Source of the DNA: Phytohabitans maris
GTDB lineage: Bacteria; Actinomycetota; Actinomycetes; Mycobacteriales; Micromonosporaceae
Assembly: GCF_031085175.1 (NCBI RefSeq)
Contig: NZ_JAVHUY010000033.1
Location: 48,095-112,094, forward strand
Length of the DNA: 64,000 nucleotides
Direction: 5' to 3'
How positions within the stretch are numbered: position 1 is the first letter of the stretch; every line of letters begins with the position of its first letter. Below are positions 52,090 to 62,000 of this stretch, piece by piece. The translations under genes and the position numbers were made by a program. A model generated the notes under the pieces. It made no database searches. It was given only the letters and a program-made list of their open reading frames with translations, and had not been told where the DNA came from.

Positions 52090-54662
52090 CTACGTGGGTA
52101 TCAGCCCAGCGCCGGCGACGACCTCGCGGTGGGGGACTACGTGCTGTTCGGCACGTACCACCGCAGCACCGGCCAGGTCATGTCCGGCGGCGCTGCGGTG
52201 ACCATCTACAACCGCTCATACGTCACCGACTACTTCAGCGCCGCCGGCGTGCGGGCGGTCTTCGACTTCTGGGACGAGCACATCCTCGACAAGGAGATGC
52301 TCAAGCTGCTGAAGCAGAACGGCAAGCTCGGCACCAGCATCTTCGAAGACTCCATCGAGATCTCCCGCAGCGGCCCACTGTGGACACCGGACCTGCTACG
52401 GGAGTTCTCCCGGACCAGCGGCTCCGGCACCGCGCGGTACGCGCCCGTGCTCGCGCTGGCGGACGCCGACCGGTTCGACGACGGTGATCTGGCCGCGCGC
52501 ATCGTGGAGGACTACAACCTGACCCTGGGCGCGCTCTACGAGGACCGGCACGCGGCCAGGATCAGCGACTGGGCGGCGGCGTTCGGCTACACCTACCGTG
52601 CCCAGGCGTACCGGTTGCCCGGGCTCGACTTCGCCGGCGCCGCCGCGGCCGTCGACATCCCCGAGGGGGACAACTCCACCTCCGGCGACGGGCTGCGCAA
52701 CCTCGCCGCGGCCGTCAACCTCACCGGCGGGAAACTGCTGTCGATGGAGACCACCACCTTCGCCGCCGACATGCACTCCACCTGGAAACACATCGCCAAG
52801 GAGGTGAACGGCGACCTGTCACACGGCGTGAACCGGTCGATCTCCATGGTTCGGCGTTCACCCGTACCTTCAACGGACACCAGAGCCAGTGGCCGGGCTG
52901 GAACTTCATGAAGGAGATAAGTCCCGGCTTCTCCTCGTACAACGCCCGACAGATCTGGTGGGCCGACGTGGCCACCTTCAGCGGCTACGTAGCCCGCAGC
53001 CAAGCCGTCAAACAGGCCGGACAGGCCAAGGTCGACCTCGCCGTCCTGCTCGGCAGCGACGCCGGGTTCACCGTCCAAAGTGGCAACTCGCTGCAGGGGT
53101 TACTCAACCACGGCTACTCCTACAACCTGCTCAGCGAGGCGCTGCTCCAGCAACCCTCCGCGGTCGTCAGCGACGGCGTACTTGCCGCCGACGGGCCAAA
53201 TTACCGGGCGCTGATCCTCCGCCAGGTGACGCAACTGTCCGTCGCCGCGGTACAGAAGATCACCGACTACGCTAGGCGCGGCCTCCCGGTGATCCTCTAC
53301 GACTGCGACGTTACCCGCGTCTACGGAACGAACCAGCCCGGCAACAACGACACGCTGCTGGCCGCCGCGGTCGCCAAGCTGACCAAGCTGAGCACCGTCT
53401 CGACCGCGACCCCCGAAGCCGAGGTGCTCGCCGCGCTCGACCGCCGGAGGATCAGCCCGGCGGCCAGCTACCACGTACCCAACCTCGAGGCCACACGCCG
53501 TCAGACCCGTGACGCGTCCTACTACTACCTGTTCAACGCGGGCACCACACTCGCCGCGCCGGCCGAGGCCGGGGCCACGGGCATCCGCCTGGTCAGCACG
53601 GCCGGGCTGAGCCCGGGAGACACACTGCTCGTCGACGTCGCGGACGATCAGGAGACCGTGACGGTGGCGGCGATCCCGACGCCCGCACCAGCCGCGCCGG
53701 CCGCGAACGTCGCCCTAGTCGCGCCCCTGTCCAAGGCACACGCCGGACCGGCGGCGGCGCTCGGGCCGTGGGGCGTGCCGAAGGGCGCGGTGGTGTCGTC
53801 GCTGGCCGGGCAGAAGGTGACGTTGCGGGGCGACGGCGTGCCGTACCTGCTCGACGCCTGGACCGGGCAGATCACCGCGATCGCCGAGTACACCACCGGG
53901 CCCGGCACGGTCACCGTCGGTCTCGACCTGGAGCCGCGCGACGCAGTCATCGTCGCGCTGGTAACCAACGCGCCAAAGCGGGCTCACGTCACCGCCCTGG
54001 CCGGCGGCGAGGCCGTCTACACCCGCAAGGGCGGGCTGCTGCACCGGGCCTACGTCCCGGGCAGCTACACCGCCTCGCTGTCGAACGGTCGCCGCCGGAC
54101 GGTGACCGTCCGGTCCGTGCCGGACGTCCTCTCACTGCCCGACGGGTGGAGCCTCGAACTGCAAAGCTGGGGCCCCGACCCGGCGGCGAACGCCGTCGAC
54201 CCGACCGCGTCGGCGAAGACCACCGTCACCTTCGCGGGCGTCACGCTGGGGGTCTGGGACGACCTTCCAGCGACCTCCGCCCATCTCGCCAAGCTGGGCG
54301 TGGACGGCATGGGCCAAGTCTCCGGCGTCGGCCGCTACTCCCGCTCGTTTCACCTGCCCACGGCGTGGGCTCGCGCGGGCGCGATCCTGTACCTGCGGCA
54401 CCGCGACGACATGGTCGTCCGTGTCCGGCTCAACGGCGCCGTCATCGAGGACGTTGACCAGTTCACCGACCGGGTCGACGTGGGCGACCACCTGCGCATC
54501 GGCGCCAACACCGTCGAGGTCACCACCGATACGACGCTCAACAACCGGATGGGCGACTTCGACAACCCGGACAAGATCTGGGCCGGCGGCGCGTCCGGCG
54601 CCCAGACCTACGGGCTCACCGGGGTCAGGCTCATCCCGTACGTCACGTCCGAGGTTCTGTAG
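52090..54662 (+). pseudogene. Rhamnosidase-like glycoside hydrolase, truncated and frameshifted
   Basis: Two frames together encode one protein. Frame 1 from about 52090 (GYQPSAGDDLAVGDYVLFGTY) to NRSI at 52842 is resumed in another frame from about 52845 (HGSAFTRTFNGHQSQWPGWNFM) up to the stop at 54662. One base is missing at about 52843. The N-terminal region with signal peptide is also absent. The protein resembles GH106-type alpha-L-rhamnosidases, with a C-terminal sugar-binding beta-sandwich (RYSRSFHLPTAWARAG, DDMVVRVRLNG). An ATG at 52908 could start a partial product. Its place beside rhamnose genes supports the assignment; whether it is decay or a sequencing error is open. Confidence 0.72.
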
Positions 54663-54710
54663 ACGGTTTACCCCGGTTCGGCCTGTCAGCGGCGGGTCGA
54701 ACCGGGCCCG

Positions 54711-55769
54711 TCATCCGGCTGCGTGACCGGCTGGGCGGTCGCTGGACTCGCGCACGATGAGCTCTGGTTCGAAGACAACCTGCCGGTGTCTGTGGTGGTC
54801 CGGGTCGTTGGCCTCCTCCAGCAGCAGCGTGGCGGCGGTCTGACCGAGGCTTGCGCGGGGCTGGCGGACCGAGGTGAGCGGAACGGCGGCCGCGGCGGCG
54901 AAGTCGATGTCGTCGTAGCCGACCAGCGCGATGTCGTCGGGAACCCGAACGTGTTGGCGGGTCAGGCCCTGCAGGACGCCGAGCGCGAGCAGGTCGTTGG
55001 CACAGAACACGGCCGTGGCGCGCCCTTCGCGGGGCGTCCCGACAATACGGGCGGCGGCGTCCCGGCCGGCGGCGACAGTGAGCGCCGGTGTCTCCAGCCG
55101 GCGCAGGTGCTGGCCTTCGGAAAGCCCGAAGGTGGCCAGGGCCTGGACCACGCCGTCGTAGCGGTCGCGGACCTGTTCCAGGTCGTGCGGGCCGCCGACG
55201 AACGCGACGCGACGATGCCCCTTCTCGATCAGGTGGCGCATCGCCAGCTCGCCGCCGAGCCGGTCATCGACGGACACCGAGCACAAATCCGACTGGGTCG
55301 ACCTGCGGTCCAGTAGAACCACACGGACGCCACGGTTCCGCAGCCGGTGCAGACGATTATCGAGCCCATTAATAGGCGTATTAACGGGAGTGATAAGCAC
55401 GCCCTGGACGCGTTGTTCTTCGAGTAGGTCGAGGTAGGCATTCTCTTTGGCGGGATCGCCGTCGGAGTTGCAGAAGATGACGGCCATGCCCGCCTGCCCG
55501 GTGGCGTACTCGACGCCTTTGGCGACATCGGTGAAGAAGGGGTTGGCGACATCCAGGACGACCAGGCCGAGCGTCCGGCTGCGACCGCGGCGCAGCTGCC
55601 GGGCGGCGTCGTTGGGCACGAAACCGAGCTCGCTGATGGCTGCGAGCACCCGAACACGGGTCGCAGCCGCGACCACTTCAGGCTGGTTTAAGACGTTTGA
55701 CACCGTTCCCACGGAGACGCCGGCGCGGACGGCCACGTCACGGATGCTTACCGCCGGCGTACCTCGCAC
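54711..55769 (-). CDS. LacI family transcriptional regulator of rhamnose genes
   Basis: A protein of 352 residues. The LacI helix-turn-helix and hinge are at 1-60 (SIRDVAVRAGVSVGTVSNVLNQPEVVAAATRVRV), followed by a periplasmic-binding-protein-like effector domain (about 65-335). It is divergent from the rhamnose transporter operon, with LacI-type operators between. L-rhamnose or a catabolite is the probable inducer, by context. Confidence 0.93.
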   Translation of the reverse strand: MRGTPAVSIRDVAVRAGVSVGTVSNVLNQPEVVAAATRVRVLAAISELGFVPNDAARQLRRGRSRTLGLVVLDVANPFFTDVAKGVEYATGQAGMAVIFCNSDGDPAKENAYLDLLEEQRVQGVLITPVNTPINGLDNRLHRLRNRGVRVVLLDRRSTQSDLCSVSVDDRLGGELAMRHLIEKGHRRVAFVGGPHDLEQVRDRYDGVVQALATFGLSEGQHLRRLETPALTVAAGRDAAARIVGTPREGRATAVFCANDLLALGVLQGLTRQHVRVPDDIALVGYDDIDFAAAAAVPLTSVRQPRASLGQTAATLLLEEANDPDHHRHRQVVFEPELIVRESSDRPAGHAAG

Positions 55770-55947
55770 AGTGGCCCTCCTGGATCTTCGTGGAGCCTGA
55801 ACCGTGACCAGGATGCCGCGTGGGCCGGGTCAAGAATGAAACACTGACCGGATGTGGCCATGCTTTCTGCTCGTGCCGGGATCCGGAAAGACCAGGCCCG
55901 CCTACAATGGCTCGTCGTCCGGAATCGACCTCATTGCACCAGGATTC

Positions 55948-55961
55948 GGAAAGCGCTTGCC
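55948..55961. promoter_or_regulatory. Candidate distal LacI-type operator
   Basis: GGAAAGCGCTTGCC is a palindrome with a central CG and the GAAAGCGCTT pattern frequent in LacI/CcpA-type sites. It lies about 100 bases upstream of the transporter start and may be a second binding site for looping or for the regulator's own promoter. Confidence 0.4.
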
Positions 55962-55993
55962 CGCCTAACGATCCGGTAACCGCGTCGAAACTC

Positions 55994-56051
55994 TTGACCG
56001 GACCCGAAACCTGCGCTTAACGTCTCTCCCACGAAGCAATGAATCGTTTCA
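55994..56051 (+). promoter_or_regulatory. Promoter and LacI-type operator of the rhamnose operon
   Basis: TTGACC (55994-55999) and TAACGT (56018-56023), 18 bases apart, form a plausible promoter. The palindrome TGAATCGTTTCA (56040-56051) with central CG follows about 17 bases after the -10, where a LacI-family repressor would block transcription. The GTG start is 13 bases beyond. Confidence 0.6.
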
Positions 56052-56064
56052 TGGAACTGGGGGC

Positions 56065-57591
56065 GTGGTGCCCGAACAACCAAGCAATGGTGCGACGCTG
56101 CTGGCCCTGTCCGGGGTGAGCAAGTCGTTCGGCGCGGTGCGCGCGTTGGTGGACGGCCAGCTCGAACTGCGCGCGGGCGAGGTACACGCCCTGGTCGGGG
56201 AGAACGGGGCGGGCAAGTCGACATTGGTGAAGATCCTGGCCGGCGTACACAGCCCGGACGGGGGTGTACTCACCCTCGACGGCGAGCCGTCCACCTTCAC
56301 CGGCCCGGCGGACGCCCGGGGGGCTGGCATCGCGGTGATCTACCAGGAGCCGACGCTGTTCCCAGACCTGTCGGTGACGGAGAACATCTTCATGGGCCGC
56401 CAACCCCTGCGCGGCCTGCGTCGCATCGACGCGGCGTCCATGCGACGGCGCACTGCGGAGCTGTTCGCCCGGTTGGGGGTGCACCTGGACCCGGACCGTC
56501 CCGCGCGAGGGCTGTCGATCGCCGACCAGCAGCTTGTGGAGATCGCCAAGGCGCTGTCGTTCGACGCGCGGGTGCTGGTGATGGACGAGCCGACTGCGGC
56601 GCTGTCCGGTGTGGAGGTGGAGCGGCTCTTCGCGGTGGTGCGGTCGCTGCGGGAATCCGGCGCGGCGATCCTGTTCATCTCGCACCGGTTCGACGAGGTC
56701 TTCGCGCTGTGCCAGCGCATCACGGTGATGCGGGACGGGCGCTGGGTGTCCACGGACCGCGTCGAGGACCTGGACGTCGGCCAGGTGGTGCGGCGGATGG
56801 TCGGACGGGAGATCTCCCAGCTGTACCCGAAGCAGCAGACGCAGGCCGGTGACGTCGCCCTGGAGGTTCGTGACCTGACCCGGCAAGGCGTCTTCGAGAA
56901 CGTCAGCTTCACCCTGCGGCGCGGCGAGATCGTGGCGCTCGCCGGGTTGGTCGGGGCGGGGCGCAGCGAGGTCGTGCGGGCGGTGTTCGGCGTCGACCGG
57001 TATGACTCCGGCGAGATCCTGGTCGACGGGGTACGGCTGCCGCGGGGAAAGCCGGCGGCAGCGATCTCGGCCGGGGTCGCGTTGGTACCGGAGGACCGCC
57101 GTCAGCAGGGCCTGGTCATGGAGCTGTCCATCGAACGCAACGCGACGCTGCCGCGCCGCTGGTCGCTGGCCCGGCTCGGTCTGCTGGGCCCGCGGGTGGA
57201 GCGGGAAGACGCTTTTGGCTGGACGCAACGCCTTCAGGTCAAGGCCGGCGCGCTGTCCGATCCAGTGTCCACATTGTCTGGCGGCAACCAGCAGAAGGTG
57301 GTCCTGGCGAAGTGGCTGTCCACGTCGCCGAAGGTGTTGATCGTGGACGAGCCGACCCGGGGCATCGACGTCGGCACCAAGGCGGAGGTGCACCGGCTGA
57401 TGTCGCAGCTGGCCGCCGATGGCGTGGCGGTCCTGATGGTCTCCAGCGAACTGCCCGAGGTGCTGGGCATGGCCGACCGGGTACTGGTGATGCACGAGGG
57501 CCGGCTGGTGGAGGAGATCGCCCGGGAGCGGGCGGACGAGGAGTCGGTGATGCTCGCTGCCACCGGCCAGAGCAGCGGCGGTGCGGCGTGA
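56065..57591 (+). CDS. rhaT: Rhamnose ABC transporter ATP-binding protein
   Basis: A protein of 508 residues with two ABC domains, the layout of monosaccharide importers of the RbsA type. The first Walker A is at 44-52 (GENGAGKST), followed by Walker [14 protein letters not shown]. The second half has LVGAGRSEV in place of a canonical Walker A, and signature [15 protein letters not shown] with [14 protein letters not shown]. The GTG start is in the promoter region described at 55994-56051. Substrate assignment to rhamnose rests on rhaS, rhaI and rhaD downstream. Confidence 0.9.
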   Translation: MVPEQPSNGATLLALSGVSKSFGAVRALVDGQLELRAGEVHALVGENGAGKSTLVKILAGVHSPDGGVLTLDGEPSTFTGPADARGAGIAVIYQEPTLFPDLSVTENIFMGRQPLRGLRRIDAASMRRRTAELFARLGVHLDPDRPARGLSIADQQLVEIAKALSFDARVLVMDEPTAALSGVEVERLFAVVRSLRESGAAILFISHRFDEVFALCQRITVMRDGRWVSTDRVEDLDVGQVVRRMVGREISQLYPKQQTQAGDVALEVRDLTRQGVFENVSFTLRRGEIVALAGLVGAGRSEVVRAVFGVDRYDSGEILVDGVRLPRGKPAAAISAGVALVPEDRRQQGLVMELSIERNATLPRRWSLARLGLLGPRVEREDAFGWTQRLQVKAGALSDPVSTLSGGNQQKVVLAKWLSTSPKVLIVDEPTRGIDVGTKAEVHRLMSQLAADGVAVLMVSSELPEVLGMADRVLVMHEGRLVEEIARERADEESVMLAATGQSSGGAA

Positions 57592-58631
57592 CGACAGCGA
57601 CCCGGGCAGCCGCACCGCCGCCCACGAGAACGCGCGGTGACGTGCGGGGTGCGCGGAGGTTGTTCGTGGTCCGCGAGCTGGGCATCGGCCTCGCGCTGGT
57701 GCTGCTGGTCGCGGTGACCACCATCTACAACCCGCGGTTCCTGAACGCCCAGTCCCGCAAGGACCTGATGCTCGGCGCCACCATCCTTGTCGTGCTGGCG
57801 GTGGGGCAGGCGATCGTGGTGATCACCCGCAACGTCGACCTCTCCGTCGGTTCGGTGCTGGGGCTGTCCGCGTTCGCGACGGGCAAGCTGTTTCTGGCCA
57901 TGTCCGAGACGCCGATCGTCTTGGCGGTGTTGGCGGGCGTTGGTCTGGGCCTGCTGTGCGGAATCGTCAACGGGGCGCTGATCGCCGTGGCGCGAGTGCC
58001 CGCGTTGGTGGTCACGCTCGGCACGCTGTACGTCTTCCGCGGCGTCGACTACTCGTGGGCGGCCGGGCAGCAGATCAACGCGGCCGACATGCCCAGCGGT
58101 TTCAAGCGGATGGGCACCGCCACTCTGCTCGGCATCCCCGTCCTGGCCCTGTTCGCGATCGCCGTGCTGGTTTTCGCCGGCTACTACCTGCGTAACTACC
58201 GCTCGGGTCGGGAGATGTACGCGATTGGCTCGGACCCGGAGGCCGCCCGCCTGTCCGGCATCCCGGTCGGCTGGCGGGTGTTCACCGCCATGGCCATCTC
58301 TGGCGCCCTCGCCGGCCTGGCCGGTGTGCTGCACGCGGCCCGGTTCGGCACGCTGGACGCCGCCGCCGGCAACGGGATCGAGCTACAGGTCGTCGCCGCC
58401 GTCGTGGTGGGCGGGGTGGCGATCTTCGGCGGCAGCGGCTCGGTCTACGGCGCGGCCCTCGGCGCGCTGCTGCTGTCGACGATCGGGTCCGCGTTGCCGG
58501 TGCTGCGGATCGACCCGTTCTGGCAGCAGGCCGTCGTCGGCGCGTTGATTCTCGCCGCGATCGGACTGGACCGGGCGCTGACCGCGCGCATCGCCGACCG
58601 CCTACGAGGAAGGAGGGCCCGCGGTGCTTAA
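57588..58631 (+). CDS. rhaP: Rhamnose ABC transporter permease 1
   Basis: A protein of 347 residues with a hydrophilic Arg/Pro N-terminus of about 30 residues and eight to ten membrane helices of the RbsC-like permease family ([45 protein letters not shown]). The GTG overlaps the ATPase stop. Confidence 0.9.
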   Translation: MTTATRAAAPPPTRTRGDVRGARRLFVVRELGIGLALVLLVAVTTIYNPRFLNAQSRKDLMLGATILVVLAVGQAIVVITRNVDLSVGSVLGLSAFATGKLFLAMSETPIVLAVLAGVGLGLLCGIVNGALIAVARVPALVVTLGTLYVFRGVDYSWAAGQQINAADMPSGFKRMGTATLLGIPVLALFAIAVLVFAGYYLRNYRSGREMYAIGSDPEAARLSGIPVGWRVFTAMAISGALAGLAGVLHAARFGTLDAAAGNGIELQVVAAVVVGGVAIFGGSGSVYGAALGALLLSTIGSALPVLRIDPFWQQAVVGALILAAIGLDRALTARIADRLRGRRARGA

Positions 58632-59610
58632 ACGACTGGGCACGTGGGACATACTGGTCATCGGCGTCCTCGCCCTCGTGGTGATCGCCTCCTCGATCGC
58701 GGTCGACGGGTTCGCGACATCCCGCTTCTGGGGCTTCCTGCTGCTGGACGTCATCCCGATCGCGTTGATCGCGCTGCCGATGACCCTGGTGATCGTCACC
58801 GGCGAGATCGACCTGTCCGTGGCCAGCGTGCTCGGTCTGTCCAGCGCGGTGATGGGCCAGCTGTGGCTCTCCGGTGTGCCGCTGCCGGTGATCCTGCCGC
58901 TCGTCCTCGTACTGGGGATGGTGTTGGGCGCGGTGAACGGGCTGTTCGTTACCGGGTTTGGGCTGCCGTCCCTGGCGGTGACGATCGGTACCCTCGCGCT
59001 CTACAGAGGACTCGCCTACGTGGTGCTGGGTGACAAGGCGGTCGCCGACTTCCCGTTCTCCTGGACCGGCAACACGATCGAGGCGCTGCCCGGCACCACC
59101 ATCCCGTGGATGGCGCTGCTCGTCGCCGGCCTCGCGGTCACCTTCGGGGTGGTGCTGCACGCCACCCCGGTCGGTCGGGCGCTGTTCGCGATGGGCAACA
59201 ACGAGCAGGCCGCCACGTTTTCCGGGATTTCGGTGGCGAGGACGAAGTTCTGGCTGTTCGTGTTGACGGGTGCGGTGGCGGCGTTGGCCGGGTTCTTCTG
59301 GACCATGCGGTACGCGTCCGCCCGTGCGGACAACGGCGCCGGTCTGGAACTGTCCGTGGTCGCCGCGGTCCTGCTCGGTGGGGTCTCGATCTTCGGCGGT
59401 CGCGGTTCCCTAATCGGGGTCATGGCTGGTGTGCTGCTGCTGATCAGCCTGCGTAACGCGCTGCAACTCGCCGATGTACCCGCCGACACGCTCACCGTCG
59501 TCACCGGCGCCCTGCTGATCGTCTCCGTCGTCGGCCCCAACGCCGCGAGCATGCTCCGCGCCCGCCTGCGTCGCCGACGACCCGCCGTGACACCAGTGGC
59601 CGGTGCCTGA
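58624..59610 (+). CDS. rhaQ: Rhamnose ABC transporter permease 2
   Basis: A protein of 328 residues, RbsC-like, overlapping the first permease by 8 bases. The conserved ITGEID-type loop is VTGEIDLSVASVLGLSSAV, and AATFSGISVARTKFWLFVLTGAVAALAG corresponds to the ATPase contact. It should form a heterodimer with RhaP. Confidence 0.9.
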   Translation: MLKRLGTWDILVIGVLALVVIASSIAVDGFATSRFWGFLLLDVIPIALIALPMTLVIVTGEIDLSVASVLGLSSAVMGQLWLSGVPLPVILPLVLVLGMVLGAVNGLFVTGFGLPSLAVTIGTLALYRGLAYVVLGDKAVADFPFSWTGNTIEALPGTTIPWMALLVAGLAVTFGVVLHATPVGRALFAMGNNEQAATFSGISVARTKFWLFVLTGAVAALAGFFWTMRYASARADNGAGLELSVVAAVLLGGVSIFGGRGSLIGVMAGVLLLISLRNALQLADVPADTLTVVTGALLIVSVVGPNAASMLRARLRRRRPAVTPVAGA

Positions 59611-59703
59611 GCACCCGACCACAACCACCAACCAACACCTCTCCCACCGAATTCACCACCGGGCCGGCCCATCGGTGCCCGGAATGCCAGGAAAGGACGA
59701 GTT

Positions 59704-60774
59704 ATGAAAGCCATGCGGACCAGACATGTGCGCCTCGGCGCGTCCCTCATCGCCCTGTCGGCGCTGCTGATGACCACAGCCTGCGCGAGCGACGACGAGG
59801 GTGACACGCCGGCCGGCGGTGGCAACGCCAGCGGGGGCGCGTCGGGGCAGATCAAGGAGGGGCTGTCGGTGGCCTTCCTGCCCAAGCAGGTCAACAATCC
59901 GTACTTCACCGTCTCGGATAACGGGGGTAAGTCGGCGGTGGAGGAGTTCAAGGGTGAGTACAAGGAGGTCGGCCCCTCCGAGGCGAGTGCCTCGTCCCAG
60001 GTGTCGTACATCAACACGTTGACCCAGCAGGGTTCGGACGTGATCGTCATCTCGGCGAATGATCCGAATGCGATCTGTGGTGCGGTCAACCAGGCTCGGC
60101 AGGGTGGGGCGAAGGTGGTGACGTTCGACTCGGATACCAACAAGGACTGCCGGGATCTGTTCGTCAACCAGGTGACCGCGCAGGGTATCGCGGAGAACCA
60201 GGTCAAGTTGATCTCGGATCAGATCGGTGGGGCGGGGAAGATTGCGATCTTGTCGGCGACGGCGAACGCGACGAATCAGAACGCGTGGATCGAGTTGATG
60301 AAGACCGAGTTGAAGAAGCCGGAGTATTCCAAGATCGAGTTGGTTACGGTGGCGTACGGCAATGACGAGGATCAGAAGTCGTTCCAGGAGACCCAGGGGC
60401 TGCTGTCTTCCTACCCGGACTTGAAGGGGATCATCTCGCCGACCACGGTGGGTGTGGCGGCGGCGGCGCGGTATCTGTCCGGTTCGCAGTACAAGGGGAA
60501 GGTGGCGTTGACCGGGTTGGGGACGCCGAACCAGATGCGTGAGTTTGTCAAGGACGGCACGGTGAAGAACTTCGCGTTGTGGAGCCCGGCCGACCTGGGT
60601 TACCTGGCGGCTTACGCCGGCGCCGCGTTGGCCTCCGGTGTGATCACCGGCAAGGAGGGCGAGAAGTTCACGGCTGGCAAGCTCGGCGAGTACACCATCG
60701 CCGCAGACGGCATCGTGGTCCTCGGCCCGCCGACGGTGTTCGACTCGTCGAACATCGACCAGTTCGACTTCTAG
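59704..60774 (+). CDS. rhaS: Rhamnose-binding lipoprotein
   Basis: A protein of 356 residues. The lipobox LMTTAC places the lipidated Cys27. The mature part belongs to the periplasmic-binding-protein type 1 class (VAFLPKQVNNPYFTVSDNGG, VVTFDSDTNKDCRDLFVNQ, GIAENQVKLISDQIGGAGKI), closest to RhaS. AGGAAAGGA lies before the ATG. The interior codons end mostly in G or T, unlike neighbouring genes. Confidence 0.92.
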   Translation: MKAMRTRHVRLGASLIALSALLMTTACASDDEGDTPAGGGNASGGASGQIKEGLSVAFLPKQVNNPYFTVSDNGGKSAVEEFKGEYKEVGPSEASASSQVSYINTLTQQGSDVIVISANDPNAICGAVNQARQGGAKVVTFDSDTNKDCRDLFVNQVTAQGIAENQVKLISDQIGGAGKIAILSATANATNQNAWIELMKTELKKPEYSKIELVTVAYGNDEDQKSFQETQGLLSSYPDLKGIISPTTVGVAAAARYLSGSQYKGKVALTGLGTPNQMREFVKDGTVKNFALWSPADLGYLAAYAGAALASGVITGKEGEKFTAGKLGEYTIAADGIVVLGPPTVFDSSNIDQFDF

Positions 60775-60782
60775 CCGCACCG

Positions 60783-60817
60783 GTCCCGGTGCCGGTCGAC
60801 GAAGCCGGCGCCGGGAC
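60783..60817 (+). terminator. Intra-operon hairpin between rhaS and rhaI
   Basis: GTCCCGGTGCCGG (60783-60795) pairs with 60805-60817 (13 pairs, one G:T) around a 9-base loop. Such hairpins after binding-protein genes often protect or attenuate transcripts, giving more binding protein than enzyme. That function here is inferred. Confidence 0.5.
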
Positions 60818-60836
60818 GTCCACAGTGGAGGATGAT

Positions 60837-61997
60837 ATGTCCGATGCCGTGAGGGCGGCCCTGCGAGTGCAGCGGATCGAGTTGCCGTCGTGGGCGTTCG
60901 GTAACTCGGGTACGCGGTTCAAGGTGTTTGGGCAGGCGGGTGTGCCGCGTACGCCGTTCGAGAAGGTTGAGGACGCGGCGCAGGTGCATCGGTTTACCGG
61001 GGTGGCGCCGACGGTGGCGTTGCACATTCCGTGGGACAGGGTGGATGACTACACGCATCTGGCGGGGTTCGCGAAGGAGCATGGGGTCGGGTTGGGGACG
61101 ATCAACGCGAATGTGTTCCAGGACGACGACTACATGCTCGGGTCGGTGACGAATCCGGATCCGGCGGTGCGGCGTAAGGCCATCGACCACCTCCTTGAGT
61201 GTGTGGACATCGCGGCTCAGGTCGGTGTCCGCGACGTGAAGTTGTGGTTCTCGGATGGCACGAATTATCCGGGTCAGGACTCGATCCGGGTCCGGCAGGA
61301 CCGGCTGGCGCAGGCGTTGCGGGAAACCTACGCGCGTCTCAATCCCGACCAGCGTCTGTTGTTGGAGTACAAGTTGTTTGAGCCGGCGTTCTACACTACG
61401 GACGTCCCGGATTGGGGTACCGCCTACGCGCACTGCCTACGGCTGGGTGAGAAGGCGCAGGTGGTGATCGATACCGGGCATCACGCGCCGGGTACGAATA
61501 TCGAGTTCATCGTGGCGTTCCTGCTACGCGAGCAGAAGTTGGGGGCGTTCGATTTCAACTCGCGGTTCTACGCCGACGACGACCTGATGGTGGGGTCAGC
61601 GGATCCGTTCCAGTTGTTTCGGATCATGCATGAGATCGTGTCGGCGGACGCGCTCAAGTCGGGGGCGGGGATCGCGTTCATGCTTGATCAGTGTCACAAC
61701 ATCGAGCCGAAGATCCCGGCGCAGATCCGTTCGGTGATGAATGTGCAGGAGGCGACGGCGAAGGCGTTGCTGGTCGACCACGACGCCCTGGCCGAAGCTC
61801 AGCGGGCCGGTGACGTGTTGGGTGCGAACGCGGTCTTCATGGACGCCTACAACACCGACGTGCGTCCCCTGCTCGCGGATGTCAGGCGGGAGATGGGTTT
61901 GGACCCCGACCCGGTCGCGGCGTATCAGCGGTCGGGTTATGGGGACAAGATCGTCGCCGAGCGGGTCGGCGGCCAGCAAGCCGGATGGGGAGCCTGA
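60837..61997 (+). CDS. rhaI: L-rhamnose isomerase
   Basis: A TIM-barrel enzyme of 386 residues that converts L-rhamnose to L-rhamnulose. It belongs to the RhaI type found in actinobacteria and pseudomonads, not E. coli RhaA. LPSWAFGNSGTRFKVFGQAG at the N-terminus, YKLFEPAFYTTDVPDWGTA and VIDTGHHAPGTNIEFIVA (metal ligands Glu, Asp and His) and FDFNSRFYADDDL are typical. ATG at 60837 starts the family sequence. The codon third positions favour G and T. Confidence 0.92.
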   Translation: MSDAVRAALRVQRIELPSWAFGNSGTRFKVFGQAGVPRTPFEKVEDAAQVHRFTGVAPTVALHIPWDRVDDYTHLAGFAKEHGVGLGTINANVFQDDDYMLGSVTNPDPAVRRKAIDHLLECVDIAAQVGVRDVKLWFSDGTNYPGQDSIRVRQDRLAQALRETYARLNPDQRLLLEYKLFEPAFYTTDVPDWGTAYAHCLRLGEKAQVVIDTGHHAPGTNIEFIVAFLLREQKLGAFDFNSRFYADDDLMVGSADPFQLFRIMHEIVSADALKSGAGIAFMLDQCHNIEPKIPAQIRSVMNVQEATAKALLVDHDALAEAQRAGDVLGANAVFMDAYNTDVRPLLADVRREMGLDPDPVAAYQRSGYGDKIVAERVGGQQAGWGA

Positions 61998-62000
61998 AAA

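Larger units (their letters stand above)
55770..56064. other. Regulatory region between the LacI gene and the rhamnose operon
   Basis: Contains the promoters of both divergent genes, the candidate operators described separately, and no other gene. A further GAATGAAACACT motif at about 55835 may be part of the LacI gene promoter. Confidence 0.5.
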
